The notes under the pieces: generated by a model
What the model was told of the DNA's origin: nothing
Seen by the model: the letters and a program-made list of their open reading frames with translations, nothing else
Database searches by the model: none
Program-made: the position numbers and the translations under genes
In this document: positions 55,287 through 63,585 of the stretch, one piece after another
How the letters are laid out: every line of letters starts with the position of its first letter
How positions within the stretch are numbered: the first letter of the stretch is position 1
NCBI GenBank assembly: GCA_022842725.1
Contig: JALHOZ010000011.1
Span: forward strand, 1 to 64,000
DNA length: 64,000 nucleotides
Source of the DNA: Saprospiraceae bacterium
GTDB taxonomy: Bacteria > Bacteroidota > Bacteroidia > Chitinophagales > Saprospiraceae
Direction: 5' to 3'

Positions 55287-56408
55287 TTGGCAGAGCCCTT
55301 AAAATACATGTACAACGATGTGTTTCTGGATTCTTACACAGATACCCTGAGACAAGTCCTACCCGATCTGGATACAACATCTTTCAGAATGTTGTTTCGT
55401 ACACCTGAATGGGATGCTCTCGAACTCAAACAAAGACTTCGGTTTCTCGAAGAAGCCACAGACCAGGTCCTTCCTTCCGATTTTAAAAAGAAAATAAAAG
55501 CCCTCGGTCAGATCATAGACATCGCCCGAAAAAAGGGTGCCGGAGATCAGAACTTTCTCTACATCTTTTTAGCTGACATCATCACCCGCCACGGTCTCGA
55601 ACATCCCGAATTTTCCTTTCCCGCTATCGAAATGATGACAGCTTTTACAAGTTTCGAATTTGCAGGAAGGCCGTTTTTCATCAAACATCCCGACAAAATG
55701 ATGGCTCAGATGCTGGTTTGGGCACAACATCCTAACCCGAATGTTCGTCGTTACGCCTCCGAAGGCTGCCGTCCGAGATTGCCTTGGGGCCAACAACTCA
55801 AAATGTTTGTCGACGACCCGACACCCATCATCCCGGTACTCGAAATTCTCAAAGACGACCCTTCAGAATATGTTCGCAAAAGCGTAGCCAACAACCTCAA
55901 CGATATTTCCAAAGATCATCCGCAGCTCGTACTTTCCCTTATCGAAAACTGGCTGACCCATGCATCAGACAGAACCACAAAACTCTTGCGTCAGGCTGCC
56001 AGAACCCTGCTTAAAAAAGGAAATACCAAAGCATTGTCTCTCTTTGGCAATCATGATCACGTGACTTTTGAAGCTTCAGACATCACCATACAACCTTCCT
56101 CCCTTCACATAGGCGAAGATCTGATTTTTGAAGCTAATCTGTCAAGCACCCACCCCGAAGACGCGTTGTTCCGATTGGAATACTTTATCTATTATGTAAA
56201 AAGCAACGGACTTCTGTCCAAAAAAATATTTAAAATAAGCGATACCCAACTCGCTCCCGGACAAAGCCGAACCATCTTCAAAAAACATCGTTTTGCCGAT
56301 CTGACGACCCGAAAACATTTTCCGGGTTTCCATAAAATCTCTCTGGTGGTCAATGGAAAAGAAGGCAAAACAACGGATTTTAAACTTAAACTCTCTCCAG
56401 ATGAATAA
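55287..56408 (+). CDS. AlkC/AlkD-type DNA alkylation repair protein
   Basis: A 373-residue HEAT-repeat DNA glycosylase-like protein for alkylated bases. The start MAEPLKYMYN, with TTG as initiator, matches the family N-terminus and sits 15 bp after a -7 box. ELKQRLRFLEEA (about 52-63) and RRYASEGCRPRLPWGQQLKM, VLEILKDDPSEYVRKSVANN and LNDISKDHP are the typical HEAT segments. Residues about 260-370 form an Ig-like beta domain, as in AlkC. In this family the substrate is 3-methyladenine or 3-methylcytosine. It is cotranscribed with the S24 regulator, whose start overlaps its end by 8 bp. Confidence 0.88.
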   Translation: MAEPLKYMYNDVFLDSYTDTLRQVLPDLDTTSFRMLFRTPEWDALELKQRLRFLEEATDQVLPSDFKKKIKALGQIIDIARKKGAGDQNFLYIFLADIITRHGLEHPEFSFPAIEMMTAFTSFEFAGRPFFIKHPDKMMAQMLVWAQHPNPNVRRYASEGCRPRLPWGQQLKMFVDDPTPIIPVLEILKDDPSEYVRKSVANNLNDISKDHPQLVLSLIENWLTHASDRTTKLLRQAARTLLKKGNTKALSLFGNHDHVTFEASDITIQPSSLHIGEDLIFEANLSSTHPEDALFRLEYFIYYVKSNGLLSKKIFKISDTQLAPGQSRTIFKKHRFADLTTRKHFPGFHKISLVVNGKEGKTTDFKLKLSPDE

Positions 56409-57171
56409 CCCGAAACTTCCGCAAAACATCAAATTTATTCGCGAAAAAAACAAACTTTCACAGCAGGATCTTTCAGAAAACCTCGGTATTCCACGGTCTT
56501 CCCTGAGCGATTACGAAAGAGGTCACACACAGGTTGGACTTGATATACTCATCAAACTCTCAGATATCTTTTGTATCACTATCGATGACCTGCTCAAAAA
56601 AAACCTGTCCCACCTCGATATGGAAATCGCCCGCGACAAAGACCTCAGGGTCCTGGCTATCTCCGTAGACAAAAATGACCGCAACAATATCGAACTCGTC
56701 GAAACCAAAGCAGCAGCCGGTTATCTCGAATCCTTTGAAAATCCCGAATATATAAGAGACCTGCCCAAACTCAACTTTCCCAATATTCCGGATGGAACCT
56801 ACCGCGCTTTCGAAATCAAAGGGGATTCCATGTTACCTCTTGAGTCCGGCAGTATCGTAATCTGTTCTTACATTGAAAATCTGTCCGATATCAAAAAAGA
56901 CAAAACCTGCGTCATCATATCCAAAACGGAAGGTGTCGTCTATAAAAGAATCATACCAGATTTTGACCAAAAAAGACTGGTACTCATGTCTGACAACGAA
57001 CAATATATACCTTACGACATTCCTTTTCACGATATTGATGAAGTCTGGCAGTACTACGCACATATTTCTTTCAGCGATGTAAAAAAATCTTTTAACTATT
57101 TTCTGGAAGATAAAATAAACAATATGCAGCAAACGTTGCTTGAAGTACATAAAGCCGTAACAAAAAACTGA
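56401..57171 (+). CDS. XRE helix-turn-helix regulator with S24 (LexA-like) peptidase domain
   Basis: A 256-residue repressor. Start chosen at ATG 56401, which overlaps the alkC-like stop by 8 bp and gives the tidy N-terminus MNNPKLPQNIKFIREKNK; an in-frame ATG at 56353 would add 16 odd residues. HTH_3 lies at about 8-62, with LSQQDLSENLGIPRSSLSDYERG. The self-cleavage site is Ala-Gly in KAAAGYLESF (about 112-121). S24 catalysis needs Ser of EIKGDSMLP and Lys of GVVYKRI (both present). Regulators of this type act like LexA after RecA-stimulated autocleavage. Its place beside dinB and alkC suggests it controls DNA-damage genes, including itself. Confidence 0.88.
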   Translation: MNNPKLPQNIKFIREKNKLSQQDLSENLGIPRSSLSDYERGHTQVGLDILIKLSDIFCITIDDLLKKNLSHLDMEIARDKDLRVLAISVDKNDRNNIELVETKAAAGYLESFENPEYIRDLPKLNFPNIPDGTYRAFEIKGDSMLPLESGSIVICSYIENLSDIKKDKTCVIISKTEGVVYKRIIPDFDQKRLVLMSDNEQYIPYDIPFHDIDEVWQYYAHISFSDVKKSFNYFLEDKINNMQQTLLEVHKAVTKN

Positions 57172-57174
57172 TCG

Positions 57175-58158
57175 GTGAACGGACATTTTAAATATACCAT
57201 GCTTATGGTTGTCAGTCTGATGATGGCAACACAAACATTCAGTCAGAAAATATCTTTTTTTACGCCTGCTGATACTTTTCACAAAACCAGATTTTACACA
57301 TCACTCGGGATTTCGGCAGCGACCTACACCGTTTTTTCGGTCGGCCTGTATAACGCGTGGTACAAGGACCAAAGCACCGGCAAGTTCAGACTTTTTAATG
57401 ATTGGGGAGAATGGCGACACATGGACAAGGTTGGACATGTTTACTCCGCTTATTTTCAGGCAGCTCTTTGTTATAAAAGTGCCCGATGGACAGGACTCAA
57501 TAAAAAAGGAAGCATGATTACCGGATTGGTGTGCGGAGGCCTCTTCCAGACGACTTTGGAAGTAATGGATGGATTTTCAGACAAATGGGGATTTTCCGTG
57601 CCCGATATCGGCGCTAATTTTTTGGGCTTGGGCATTTTTGCGGCTCAACAACACTGGTGGGACGAACAAAGGATCTACATCAAAGTATCTTCGATTCCCA
57701 TCAGATATGGAGAAACAACAGTCATTTCTTCAAATGGAAAAGAGACCACAACCCTGAAAGAAAGAGCCCTGGATTTATATGGAAATAATTTTTTGGAACT
57801 CTACCTCAAAGATTATAACGCACAGGCATACTGGCTTTCTTTCAATGTCCATTCCTTTTTGCCGGAAGGAAACCGATGGCCTTCCTGGTTGAATATTGCT
57901 TTGGGTTATGGTGCCGAAAACATGTACGGCGGATATCAAAACCAATGGGTCGGACAGGCTTCCTCCTTTCAGTTGAGTACAAACGATTTTCCCAGATACA
58001 GCCAGTTTTACCTGGGTTTTGACGCTGATTTCCAAAAAATACGAACCAAAAACAAAGCGGTTAATACCCTGCTGACTATGTTTAATGTTTTTAAAGTGCC
58101 AAGTCCGGCACTCGAAATCAACACTTTGGGACAAATCAAATTCCATCTCTTCCGCTGA
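57175..58158 (+). CDS. DUF2279 family periplasmic protein
   Basis: A 327-residue exported protein. GTG at 57175 opens a signal peptide ending TFSQ; an ATG at 57199 is an alternative. The DUF2279-like part spans about 60-170, with WRHMDKVGHVYSAYFQA, TTLEVMDGFSDKWGFSVPD and DIGANFLGLG, which form a YfiM-type conserved core. The C-terminal half looks like outer-membrane-type beta strands. Function unknown. It starts 3 bp after the S24 regulator, so it is probably expressed in the same operon, although no DNA-repair link is known. Confidence 0.8.
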   Translation: MNGHFKYTMLMVVSLMMATQTFSQKISFFTPADTFHKTRFYTSLGISAATYTVFSVGLYNAWYKDQSTGKFRLFNDWGEWRHMDKVGHVYSAYFQAALCYKSARWTGLNKKGSMITGLVCGGLFQTTLEVMDGFSDKWGFSVPDIGANFLGLGIFAAQQHWWDEQRIYIKVSSIPIRYGETTVISSNGKETTTLKERALDLYGNNFLELYLKDYNAQAYWLSFNVHSFLPEGNRWPSWLNIALGYGAENMYGGYQNQWVGQASSFQLSTNDFPRYSQFYLGFDADFQKIRTKNKAVNTLLTMFNVFKVPSPALEINTLGQIKFHLFR

Positions 58159-58210
58159 TTTTTTTCCAAAACAGAAAAAAATAAATCCCTTTTCAGGTGT
58201 TTTTAATCAT

Positions 58211-58289
58211 GGCGTGCCCCTTCGGGTCGTGCTATCCGCTTTACTTCCCTTTGCTTCGCGTCGGTCGTGTCCGCTCCTATCACTCACGC
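58211..58289. repeat. interspersed intergenic repeat, copy 2
   Basis: Starts GGCGTGCCCCTTCGGGTCG, like copy 1 at 18659-18726, then GCTATCCG, a long variable centre, and CTCACGC at the end. It lies 53 bp after the DUF2279 stop codon and is GC-rich against an AT-rich background. Confidence 0.75.
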
Positions 58290-58390
58290 AACCGATGGCC
58301 CTGACCCATTTTTGATGTATCGCTTCGACAGCAAAACCCCAAAATCAAAATAAATATTCCTGTCAGACTTTCCACTTCAGGTTTTTATAG

Positions 58391-58398
58391 TATGTTTG
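58391..58398 (+). promoter_or_regulatory. -7 box for the VPS10/BNR-repeat gene
   Basis: TATGTTTG, a full match to TAnnTTTG, 18 bp before the ATG at 58416. It overlaps an upstream in-frame ATG (58392), which argues for the later start. Confidence 0.6.
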
Positions 58399-58415
58399 TC
58401 ACAACATCTTATAAA

Positions 58416-61400
58416 ATGAAACAATTCAGATATTTTTTACTCAGTTTTTGGATGCTTTCGGTTGCTATATTATCAGCCCAACTCAACCCGGATCATTTTG
58501 AAAATATGAAAATCCGCAATATCGGCCCTGCAGGTATGAGCGGAAGAATAACGGCAATCGACGTCGATTTGTCCAATCCAACAAAAATATTTGTCGGAGC
58601 TGCTTCCGGTGGTGTCTGGCTTTCAGAAAATGGCGGCACATCGTGGAAACCCGTTTTTGACAAAGAAAAAACCTTGGCTATCGGTTCCATCAAAATCAAT
58701 CAAAACAATCCGGCAGAAATCTGGGTCGGTACCGGGGAAGGCAATCCCCGCAATTCGATGAATACCGGACGGGGCATCTACAAAAGTATCGATGGCGGCA
58801 AAACATGGAAAAACATGGGGCTCGAACAAACCAAAACCATCCATCGTATTGTAATCCACAAAGATGATCCGAATACCGTTTTTGTCGCATCTCCCGGCTC
58901 TCCATGGGGACCCAACAAAGAAAGAGGCGTATTCAAAACCACGGATGGCGGCAAAACATGGAAAAATATCCTTTTTGTCAATGATCTCACCGGTGCAGCA
59001 GATATGGTCGTCGATCCTTCCAATCCCAATAAAATGTTGGTCGCCATGTGGGAACATAAAAGAGAACCCTGGTATTTTCATTCAGGAGGCAAAGGCTCCG
59101 GCTTATATATAACCTACGACGGTGGCGAAAACTGGACAAAAATGACCAAAGAAGAGGGATTTCCTGACGGAGAACTCGGCAGAATCGGTCTGGCTTTTGC
59201 TCCTTCCAAACCATCCATCATCTATGCTTTGGTTGAGTCCAAAGAAAATGGTTTGTACAAATCCACAGACGGTGGTAAAAAATGGCAACTGGTTAGTTCC
59301 AAAAACATTGGGGACAGGCCTTTTTATTATTCTGAATTGTATGTGGACCCATCAAATGAAAACCGCATTTTTAATGTCTACACCTATCTTTCTGTATCCG
59401 AAGACGGAGGAAAAAGTTTCCGGGAAATCGCCAATTACGGGAATTCCGTCCACCCTGATCACCACGCATTTTGGATACATCCGAAAGATCCCGACTTTAT
59501 CATAGACGGAAATGACGGCGGTCTGAATATCAGCAGAGACAGAGGAGAAAGCTGGCAATTTGCCGGTAATATACCTGTCGGGCAGTTTTACCACATCAAT
59601 GTAGACAATGATTTCCCTTACAATGTGTACGGCGGTATGCAGGACAACGGGTCGTGGGTAGGTCCTGCATTTGTATTGCGTCCCGGAGGAATCAGAAATT
59701 TTGATTACCAGGAATTGTACTTCGGTGATGGTTTTGATGTCATGCCTCACCCCGAAGACAGCAGGTATGGATATGCCATGTCACAAGGAGGAAATGTAGC
59801 TTTTTATGACCGACTAACCGGACAAAATTCTTTCATCAAACCCGTCCATCCGGATGCAGAAGTCAAACTTCGTTACAACTGGAACGCACCCTTGGCGCAG
59901 GACCCTTTCCAAAGCTGTGGTATCTATTTCGGAAGTCAGTTTTTGCACTATTCGCCGGACTGTGGCGCCAATTGGGAAATTTTATCACCTGATCTCACCA
60001 CCAATAATCCTGAAAAACAAAAAGCGGACATCAGCGGAGGTCTGACACCTGATGCTACCAATGCCGAAAATCACACCACACTGATCGCCATAGCTCCCAG
60101 TCCGCTTGATAAAAACGTGATTTGGACAGGAAGTGACGACGGACAGCTTCATGTCACCACCGACAAAGGCAAAACCTGGGTAAATGTATCAAAAAACCTG
60201 AAGGACGTACCTCAATTTTCATGGATTGCCCAGATTGAAGCGTCAACATACCATCCCGGCGAGGCTTTTGTGGTTATCAACAATTACAGAAGAAACGACT
60301 ATGCTCCTTATGCTTATTTTACCAAAGATTTTGGTAAAACCTGGGAAAGAATCGCTGATTCCGGTAAAATCGGCAGTTTTGTTTTGTCTGTAGTACAGGA
60401 TCACGTAAATCCGCAACTTTTGTTTTTAGGCGCCGATGACGGTTTGTACATATCTTTGGATAAAGGCAAATCCTGGACACACTGGAATAAAAACATCCCT
60501 GCCGTTCAGGTGAATGATATGAAAATCCAAAAAAGATTCGGTGATCTCGCCATCGGAACTTTCGGCAGAGCCTTCTGGATTATGGATGATATCAGACCCC
60601 TGAGAGCCCTTGCAAACAAAGGTGTTGGTTTGCTCGATTCCACCTTTGTTGCCTTTGAAACACCCGATGTTTGGTTGGTTTCAAATACATCTTATCAGGG
60701 TATCCGGTTTTCAGCCCAGGGAGAGTTTACCGGTGATAACAAAAGTGTAAGCCAAAGCAAAACCTATGTCTGGATAAAACCTGAAAAGAAAGCGGAAGAC
60801 AAAACTTCTGTTAAAGCAGAAAAAGAAAAGGATCCAAAAGAAAAGGATCCAAAAGAAAAGGACGAAAATACCAAAGACATAAAAGTTGAAAAATCAACCA
60901 AAGACCCGGTCAAAAAGGATGAAAATAAAATTTATGTCGATGTTTATGACGAAACAGGTTCAAAAATCCGTAGTTTTTCACAAAAAGCCGACGACAAAGA
61001 AGGGATAACCACCGTTGTCTGGAATCTGCGAAAAGATGGAATTATGGGTTTGAAAAAAGAGAAGGCCAAAGAAGAAAAAGAAGATCTTCCTGCGGGAAGG
61101 CGTGTTTTGCCCGGAACGTACAAACTGGTATTTCAATATAAAGGTAAAAAAGATTCCACGATGGTTAGGGTCAATGACGAACCAAGAAAAGGAAAATTCT
61201 GGACCGACGTTGAGGACGAAACATCATCAAATGAGATCGATAGCCTGGTCACCAAAGCCAGAAAAGCGTATGACAAGGTGCTCGACGCCAGACAAACCAT
61301 AGAACTTGTGGATAAATTATCAGTCAATCAACCGGATTCTGTAAAAAAAGAGATAAAAAGACTCCATAAAGACCTGAACACAGCTCTTGACAGCATTCAG

Positions 61401-61655
61401 CACTTATTTTTCAACCAGGACAATCAAAAAGGGATACAACGGGATCCCGATATTATTTTATCCAAAATTTTTCAGGTAAATCCTTATATATCAGGCAAAT
61501 TACTTCCTAAAGGAAATAATGGTGAATATTCATTAAAACATGCTCAGGCTGCCACAGAAGAAGGACTGAATGCCATTCGTTTGTTTTTTGAAAAAGATTG
61601 GCCAGCCTATAAAAAGTATATTGATCCGCTGGACTGGAATCTTTTTAAAGAGTAA
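58416..61655 (+). CDS. secreted VPS10/BNR-repeat beta-propeller protein
   Basis: A 1079-residue exported protein of the VPS10/sortilin-type BNR-repeat group. The ATG at 58416 gives a signal peptide ending ILSAQ. Two propellers are suggested by repeated Asp-box motifs: SENGGTSWKP, SIDGGKTWKN, TTDGGKTWKN, TYDGGENWTK, STDGGKKWQL, DRGESWQFAG, TTDKGKTWVN and SLDKGKSWTH. Residues about 785-850 are a low-complexity Lys/Glu/Asp linker with tandem KEKDP copies. The C-terminal part (about 855-1079) contains a short beta domain with GTYKLVFQYKG and a helical end, which are common in this Bacteroidota family. No T9SS sorting domain is seen. Catalytic role, if any, is unknown. Confidence 0.88.
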   Translation: MKQFRYFLLSFWMLSVAILSAQLNPDHFENMKIRNIGPAGMSGRITAIDVDLSNPTKIFVGAASGGVWLSENGGTSWKPVFDKEKTLAIGSIKINQNNPAEIWVGTGEGNPRNSMNTGRGIYKSIDGGKTWKNMGLEQTKTIHRIVIHKDDPNTVFVASPGSPWGPNKERGVFKTTDGGKTWKNILFVNDLTGAADMVVDPSNPNKMLVAMWEHKREPWYFHSGGKGSGLYITYDGGENWTKMTKEEGFPDGELGRIGLAFAPSKPSIIYALVESKENGLYKSTDGGKKWQLVSSKNIGDRPFYYSELYVDPSNENRIFNVYTYLSVSEDGGKSFREIANYGNSVHPDHHAFWIHPKDPDFIIDGNDGGLNISRDRGESWQFAGNIPVGQFYHINVDNDFPYNVYGGMQDNGSWVGPAFVLRPGGIRNFDYQELYFGDGFDVMPHPEDSRYGYAMSQGGNVAFYDRLTGQNSFIKPVHPDAEVKLRYNWNAPLAQDPFQSCGIYFGSQFLHYSPDCGANWEILSPDLTTNNPEKQKADISGGLTPDATNAENHTTLIAIAPSPLDKNVIWTGSDDGQLHVTTDKGKTWVNVSKNLKDVPQFSWIAQIEASTYHPGEAFVVINNYRRNDYAPYAYFTKDFGKTWERIADSGKIGSFVLSVVQDHVNPQLLFLGADDGLYISLDKGKSWTHWNKNIPAVQVNDMKIQKRFGDLAIGTFGRAFWIMDDIRPLRALANKGVGLLDSTFVAFETPDVWLVSNTSYQGIRFSAQGEFTGDNKSVSQSKTYVWIKPEKKAEDKTSVKAEKEKDPKEKDPKEKDENTKDIKVEKSTKDPVKKDENKIYVDVYDETGSKIRSFSQKADDKEGITTVVWNLRKDGIMGLKKEKAKEEKEDLPAGRRVLPGTYKLVFQYKGKKDSTMVRVNDEPRKGKFWTDVEDETSSNEIDSLVTKARKAYDKVLDARQTIELVDKLSVNQPDSVKKEIKRLHKDLNTALDSIQHLFFNQDNQKGIQRDPDIILSKIFQVNPYISGKLLPKGNNGEYSLKHAQAATEEGLNAIRLFFEKDWPAYKKYIDPLDWNLFKE
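60823..60872 (+). repeat. 15-bp minisatellite inside the VPS10/BNR gene
   Basis: Three tandem copies of a 15-nt unit (core GAAAAGGATCCAAAA, the third diverged), encoding KEKDP repeats in a disordered linker. The copies keep the reading frame. Confidence 0.8.
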
Positions 61656-61830
61656 AAACAATGAAAAAACCATGGTATCCGTTTACATCAGGTCATATTT
61701 TTTTTGTAAATCAAAAAAAAACGATAATTTTGTAACTTCATTGGACAGTCCGGACAGCGAATCGGCGAAAGATGGAGTCTTGTGAATGGTATATTTTATA
61801 TTATCTGAAAACGTGTCGGTACTTAATACA

Positions 61831-61867
61831 CAAAACAGAATAGCTCCACAATATCTATTCTGTTTTG
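61831..61867 (+). terminator. 13-bp perfect hairpin after the VPS10/BNR gene
   Basis: CAAAACAGAATAG (61831-61843) pairs with CTATTCTGTTTTG (61855-61867) around an 11-nt loop. It lies 176 bp after the VPS10/BNR stop and 76 bp before the next start. There is no separate T tail, so it is a likely but not certain terminator. Confidence 0.5.
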
Positions 61868-61942
61868 GCAGATATCGGCAAAATAAATGATGTATAAATA
61901 ACCAAACCTAAATGTGTCTTATTAAAATTAAAAAATAAATCC

Positions 61943-62293
61943 ATGAAATATTTTCTTTTAAGTTTCTTTTTACTGATTGGTTTTACTTCATTCTCACAAA
62001 ATCCGGAAATTACTGAAAATCAGTTTTTGAACATTGAGATGTCAAAAATCAAAAAATCTCTAAACACTCCGGCTTTAGAATTGAGCAATGAGCAAAAAAC
62101 AAAGATCCAAACATTATTTAAAGAAAAATTTGCCAAAGTTTATGCTTCCTGGCATGCAGGCATGACAAAAGAAGAAGTATCCAAAAGAAGAGATGAAATT
62201 GATCATGAATACGCTCCCCTTGTAGAGGGTGTTCTGACCAATGAACAACGAATGGCTTTGATGAAAGGCAAACAAAAGAAAACAAAATCATAA
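61943..62293 (+). CDS. small secreted Spy/CpxP-like helical protein
   Basis: A 116-residue protein with signal peptide (1-18, ending SFSQ). The mature part is helical and charged. It contains LELSNEQKTKIQTLFKEKF (about 45-63) and VLTNEQRMALMKGKQ (about 92-106), the paired LTxEQ-type repeats seen in CpxP/Spy-like periplasmic helpers. Family assignment is by resemblance only; function is unknown. It sits just upstream of rplU but has its own spacing (120 bp). Confidence 0.65.
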   Translation: MKYFLLSFFLLIGFTSFSQNPEITENQFLNIEMSKIKKSLNTPALELSNEQKTKIQTLFKEKFAKVYASWHAGMTKEEVSKRRDEIDHEYAPLVEGVLTNEQRMALMKGKQKKTKS

Positions 62294-62320
62294 AAAACCT
62301 GTATTTTCAGGAAATTATTC

Positions 62321-62341
62321 CCTAAAATCAAGATTTTTAGG
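62321..62341 (+). terminator. weak hairpin between the Spy-like gene and rplU
   Basis: CCTAAAATC pairs with GATTTTTAGG across one bulge and is followed by CATTTTCTTTT. It may end the small secreted-protein transcript. Confidence 0.4.
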
Positions 62342-62373
62342 CATTTTCTTTTGGTAAGTTGAAATATATTTTA

Positions 62374-62381
62374 TACCTTTG
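62374..62381 (+). promoter_or_regulatory. -7 box for rplU-rpmA
   Basis: TACCTTTG followed by C, a full match to TAnnTTTG, 33 bp before the start. A TTTTG at 62349-62353 gives a -33 element at a 20-bp spacer. Confidence 0.65.
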
Positions 62382-62413
62382 CAGCCATTTTTCAAAATTA
62401 AAATTTTTTCATC

Positions 62414-62725
62414 ATGGTCGCAATCGTAACAATAGCTGGTCAACAATTCAAAGTGGCACAAGGTCAGGAGCTTTTTGTCCACCAGTTAGAAGCCGAGCCC
62501 GGCACATCCGTAAAGTTTGATCAGGTTCTCCTGATTGAAAACAACGGAAGTGTACGAGTAGGTACGCCGGTAGTAAGTGGCGCCTCTGTATCTGCAACGG
62601 TATTAGAGAGAGTAAAAGGTGACAAGGTCATCGTCTTTAAGAAAAAGAGAAGAAAAGGGTACGAAAAGAAAAACGGTCACAGACAGTGTTTTTCTAAAAT
62701 TAAAATTGATTCCATCTCCGCCTGA
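62414..62725 (+). CDS. rplU: 50S ribosomal protein L21
   Basis: A 103-residue L21, bound at domain I of 23S rRNA. Family features are VTIAGQQFKVAQGQELFVHQ near the front, then VRVGTPVVSGASVSATVLER and, at the end, KKKRRKGYEKKNGHRQ. It is of normal length, without the long C-terminal extension often seen on L21 in other Bacteroidota. It is followed by rpmA 35 bp later, as in most bacteria. Confidence 0.97.
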   Translation: MVAIVTIAGQQFKVAQGQELFVHQLEAEPGTSVKFDQVLLIENNGSVRVGTPVVSGASVSATVLERVKGDKVIVFKKKRRKGYEKKNGHRQCFSKIKIDSISA

Positions 62726-62760
62726 TCGCGGGTTTATTCATCACCTTAAAATAGAAGATA

Positions 62761-63375
62761 ATGGCTCACAAAAAAGGTGTCGGTAGTTCGGATAACGGAC
62801 GTGACAGTAAAAGTAAAAGATTAGGCGTTAAATTATTCGGCGGTCAGCAAGCTATTGCCGGAAATATTATCGTTAGACAAAGAGGTACAAAATTCCATCC
62901 TGGTGAAAACACTTACCTGGGTAAAGATTTTTCCTTACATGCAAAAATTGACGGTGTTGTGTCTTTCAGAAAAGCAAAAGACAACAAAAACTATGTCAGT
63001 ATATTGCCCAGATTGGACGAAGTAAAAGAAACAGTTGCCAAAATAGCAAATGCAAAACCGGCAGCAAAAGAAACACCGGCTCCTAAAGCAAGTCCTGCAG
63101 TTAAAGCAGATGACCTTGCAAAAATTGAAGGTATCGGTCCTAAAATTGCAGAATTGTTTGTAAATGCAGGTATCGTTACGTTTGCTGATTTAGCATCAGC
63201 AGATGTGGATAATCTGAGAAACATCCTTTCTGATGCAGGTTCAAACTTTGCAACTCATGATCCGGGAACATGGCCTGAGCAGGCAGCTCTTGCAGCAGCA
63301 GGCAAATGGGACGAACTGAAAGCATTGCAAGATGCACTTGATGGCGGCAAAGTCGCTGATAGTGAAGAAGAATAG
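62761..63375 (+). CDS. rpmA: 50S ribosomal protein L27 with C-terminal helix-hairpin-helix extension
   Basis: The first ~83 residues are L27, with [20 protein letters not shown] at the N-terminus that reaches the peptidyl transferase centre, and [21 protein letters not shown] linker rich in Ala, Lys and Pro follows (84-116). Residues 117-204 form an extra domain: [20 protein letters not shown] (helix-hairpin-helix with GIGPK) and a second half ending in [20 protein letters not shown]. Normal L27 is about 85-90 residues. The frame is continuous and one stop follows at 63373-63375, so this is a genuine fusion. The extension resembles the HhH domain found on ribosomal L21 in other Bacteroidota. 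Confidence 0.93.
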   Translation: MAHKKGVGSSDNGRDSKSKRLGVKLFGGQQAIAGNIIVRQRGTKFHPGENTYLGKDFSLHAKIDGVVSFRKAKDNKNYVSILPRLDEVKETVAKIANAKPAAKETPAPKASPAVKADDLAKIEGIGPKIAELFVNAGIVTFADLASADVDNLRNILSDAGSNFATHDPGTWPEQAALAAAGKWDELKALQDALDGGKVADSEEE

Positions 63376-63436
63376 TCATTCGGGTTGTACTTACCAAAAA
63401 CCAATTTTGTAAGTGATAACGAAAAATGAATTTAGC

Positions 63437-63470
63437 AAAAGGAGGACAAATTGTTCTCCTTTTTTGTTTT
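63437..63470 (+). terminator. intrinsic terminator after rpmA
   Basis: AAAAGGAGGAC (63437-63447), loop AAATT, GTTCTCCTTTT (63453-63463) with one G-T pair, followed by T-rich sequence. Confidence 0.85.
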
Positions 63471-63556
63471 TATACATTTTTATAAATGTTTTTTAAAAAA
63501 GACTTCCTTCTATGTTATTCCTATAAAAAAACGACCTGATTACCTTGAAATATCCA

Positions 63557-63564
63557 TACCTTTG
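63557..63564 (+). promoter_or_regulatory. -7 box for rpe
   Basis: TACCTTTG, a full match to TAnnTTTG, 22 bp before the rpe start codon. Confidence 0.6.
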
Positions 63565-63585
63565 TACATTCAAAAAATAATTGAT

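Noticed and set aside
58392-58415. Upstream ATG for the VPS10/BNR gene
   Set aside because: This ATG sits inside the -7 box TATGTTTG; the ATG at 58416 gives a better signal peptide.
61570-61785. 71-codon plus-strand frame across the end of the VPS10/BNR gene
   Set aside because: It overlaps the real gene in another frame and continues into non-coding DNA without features.
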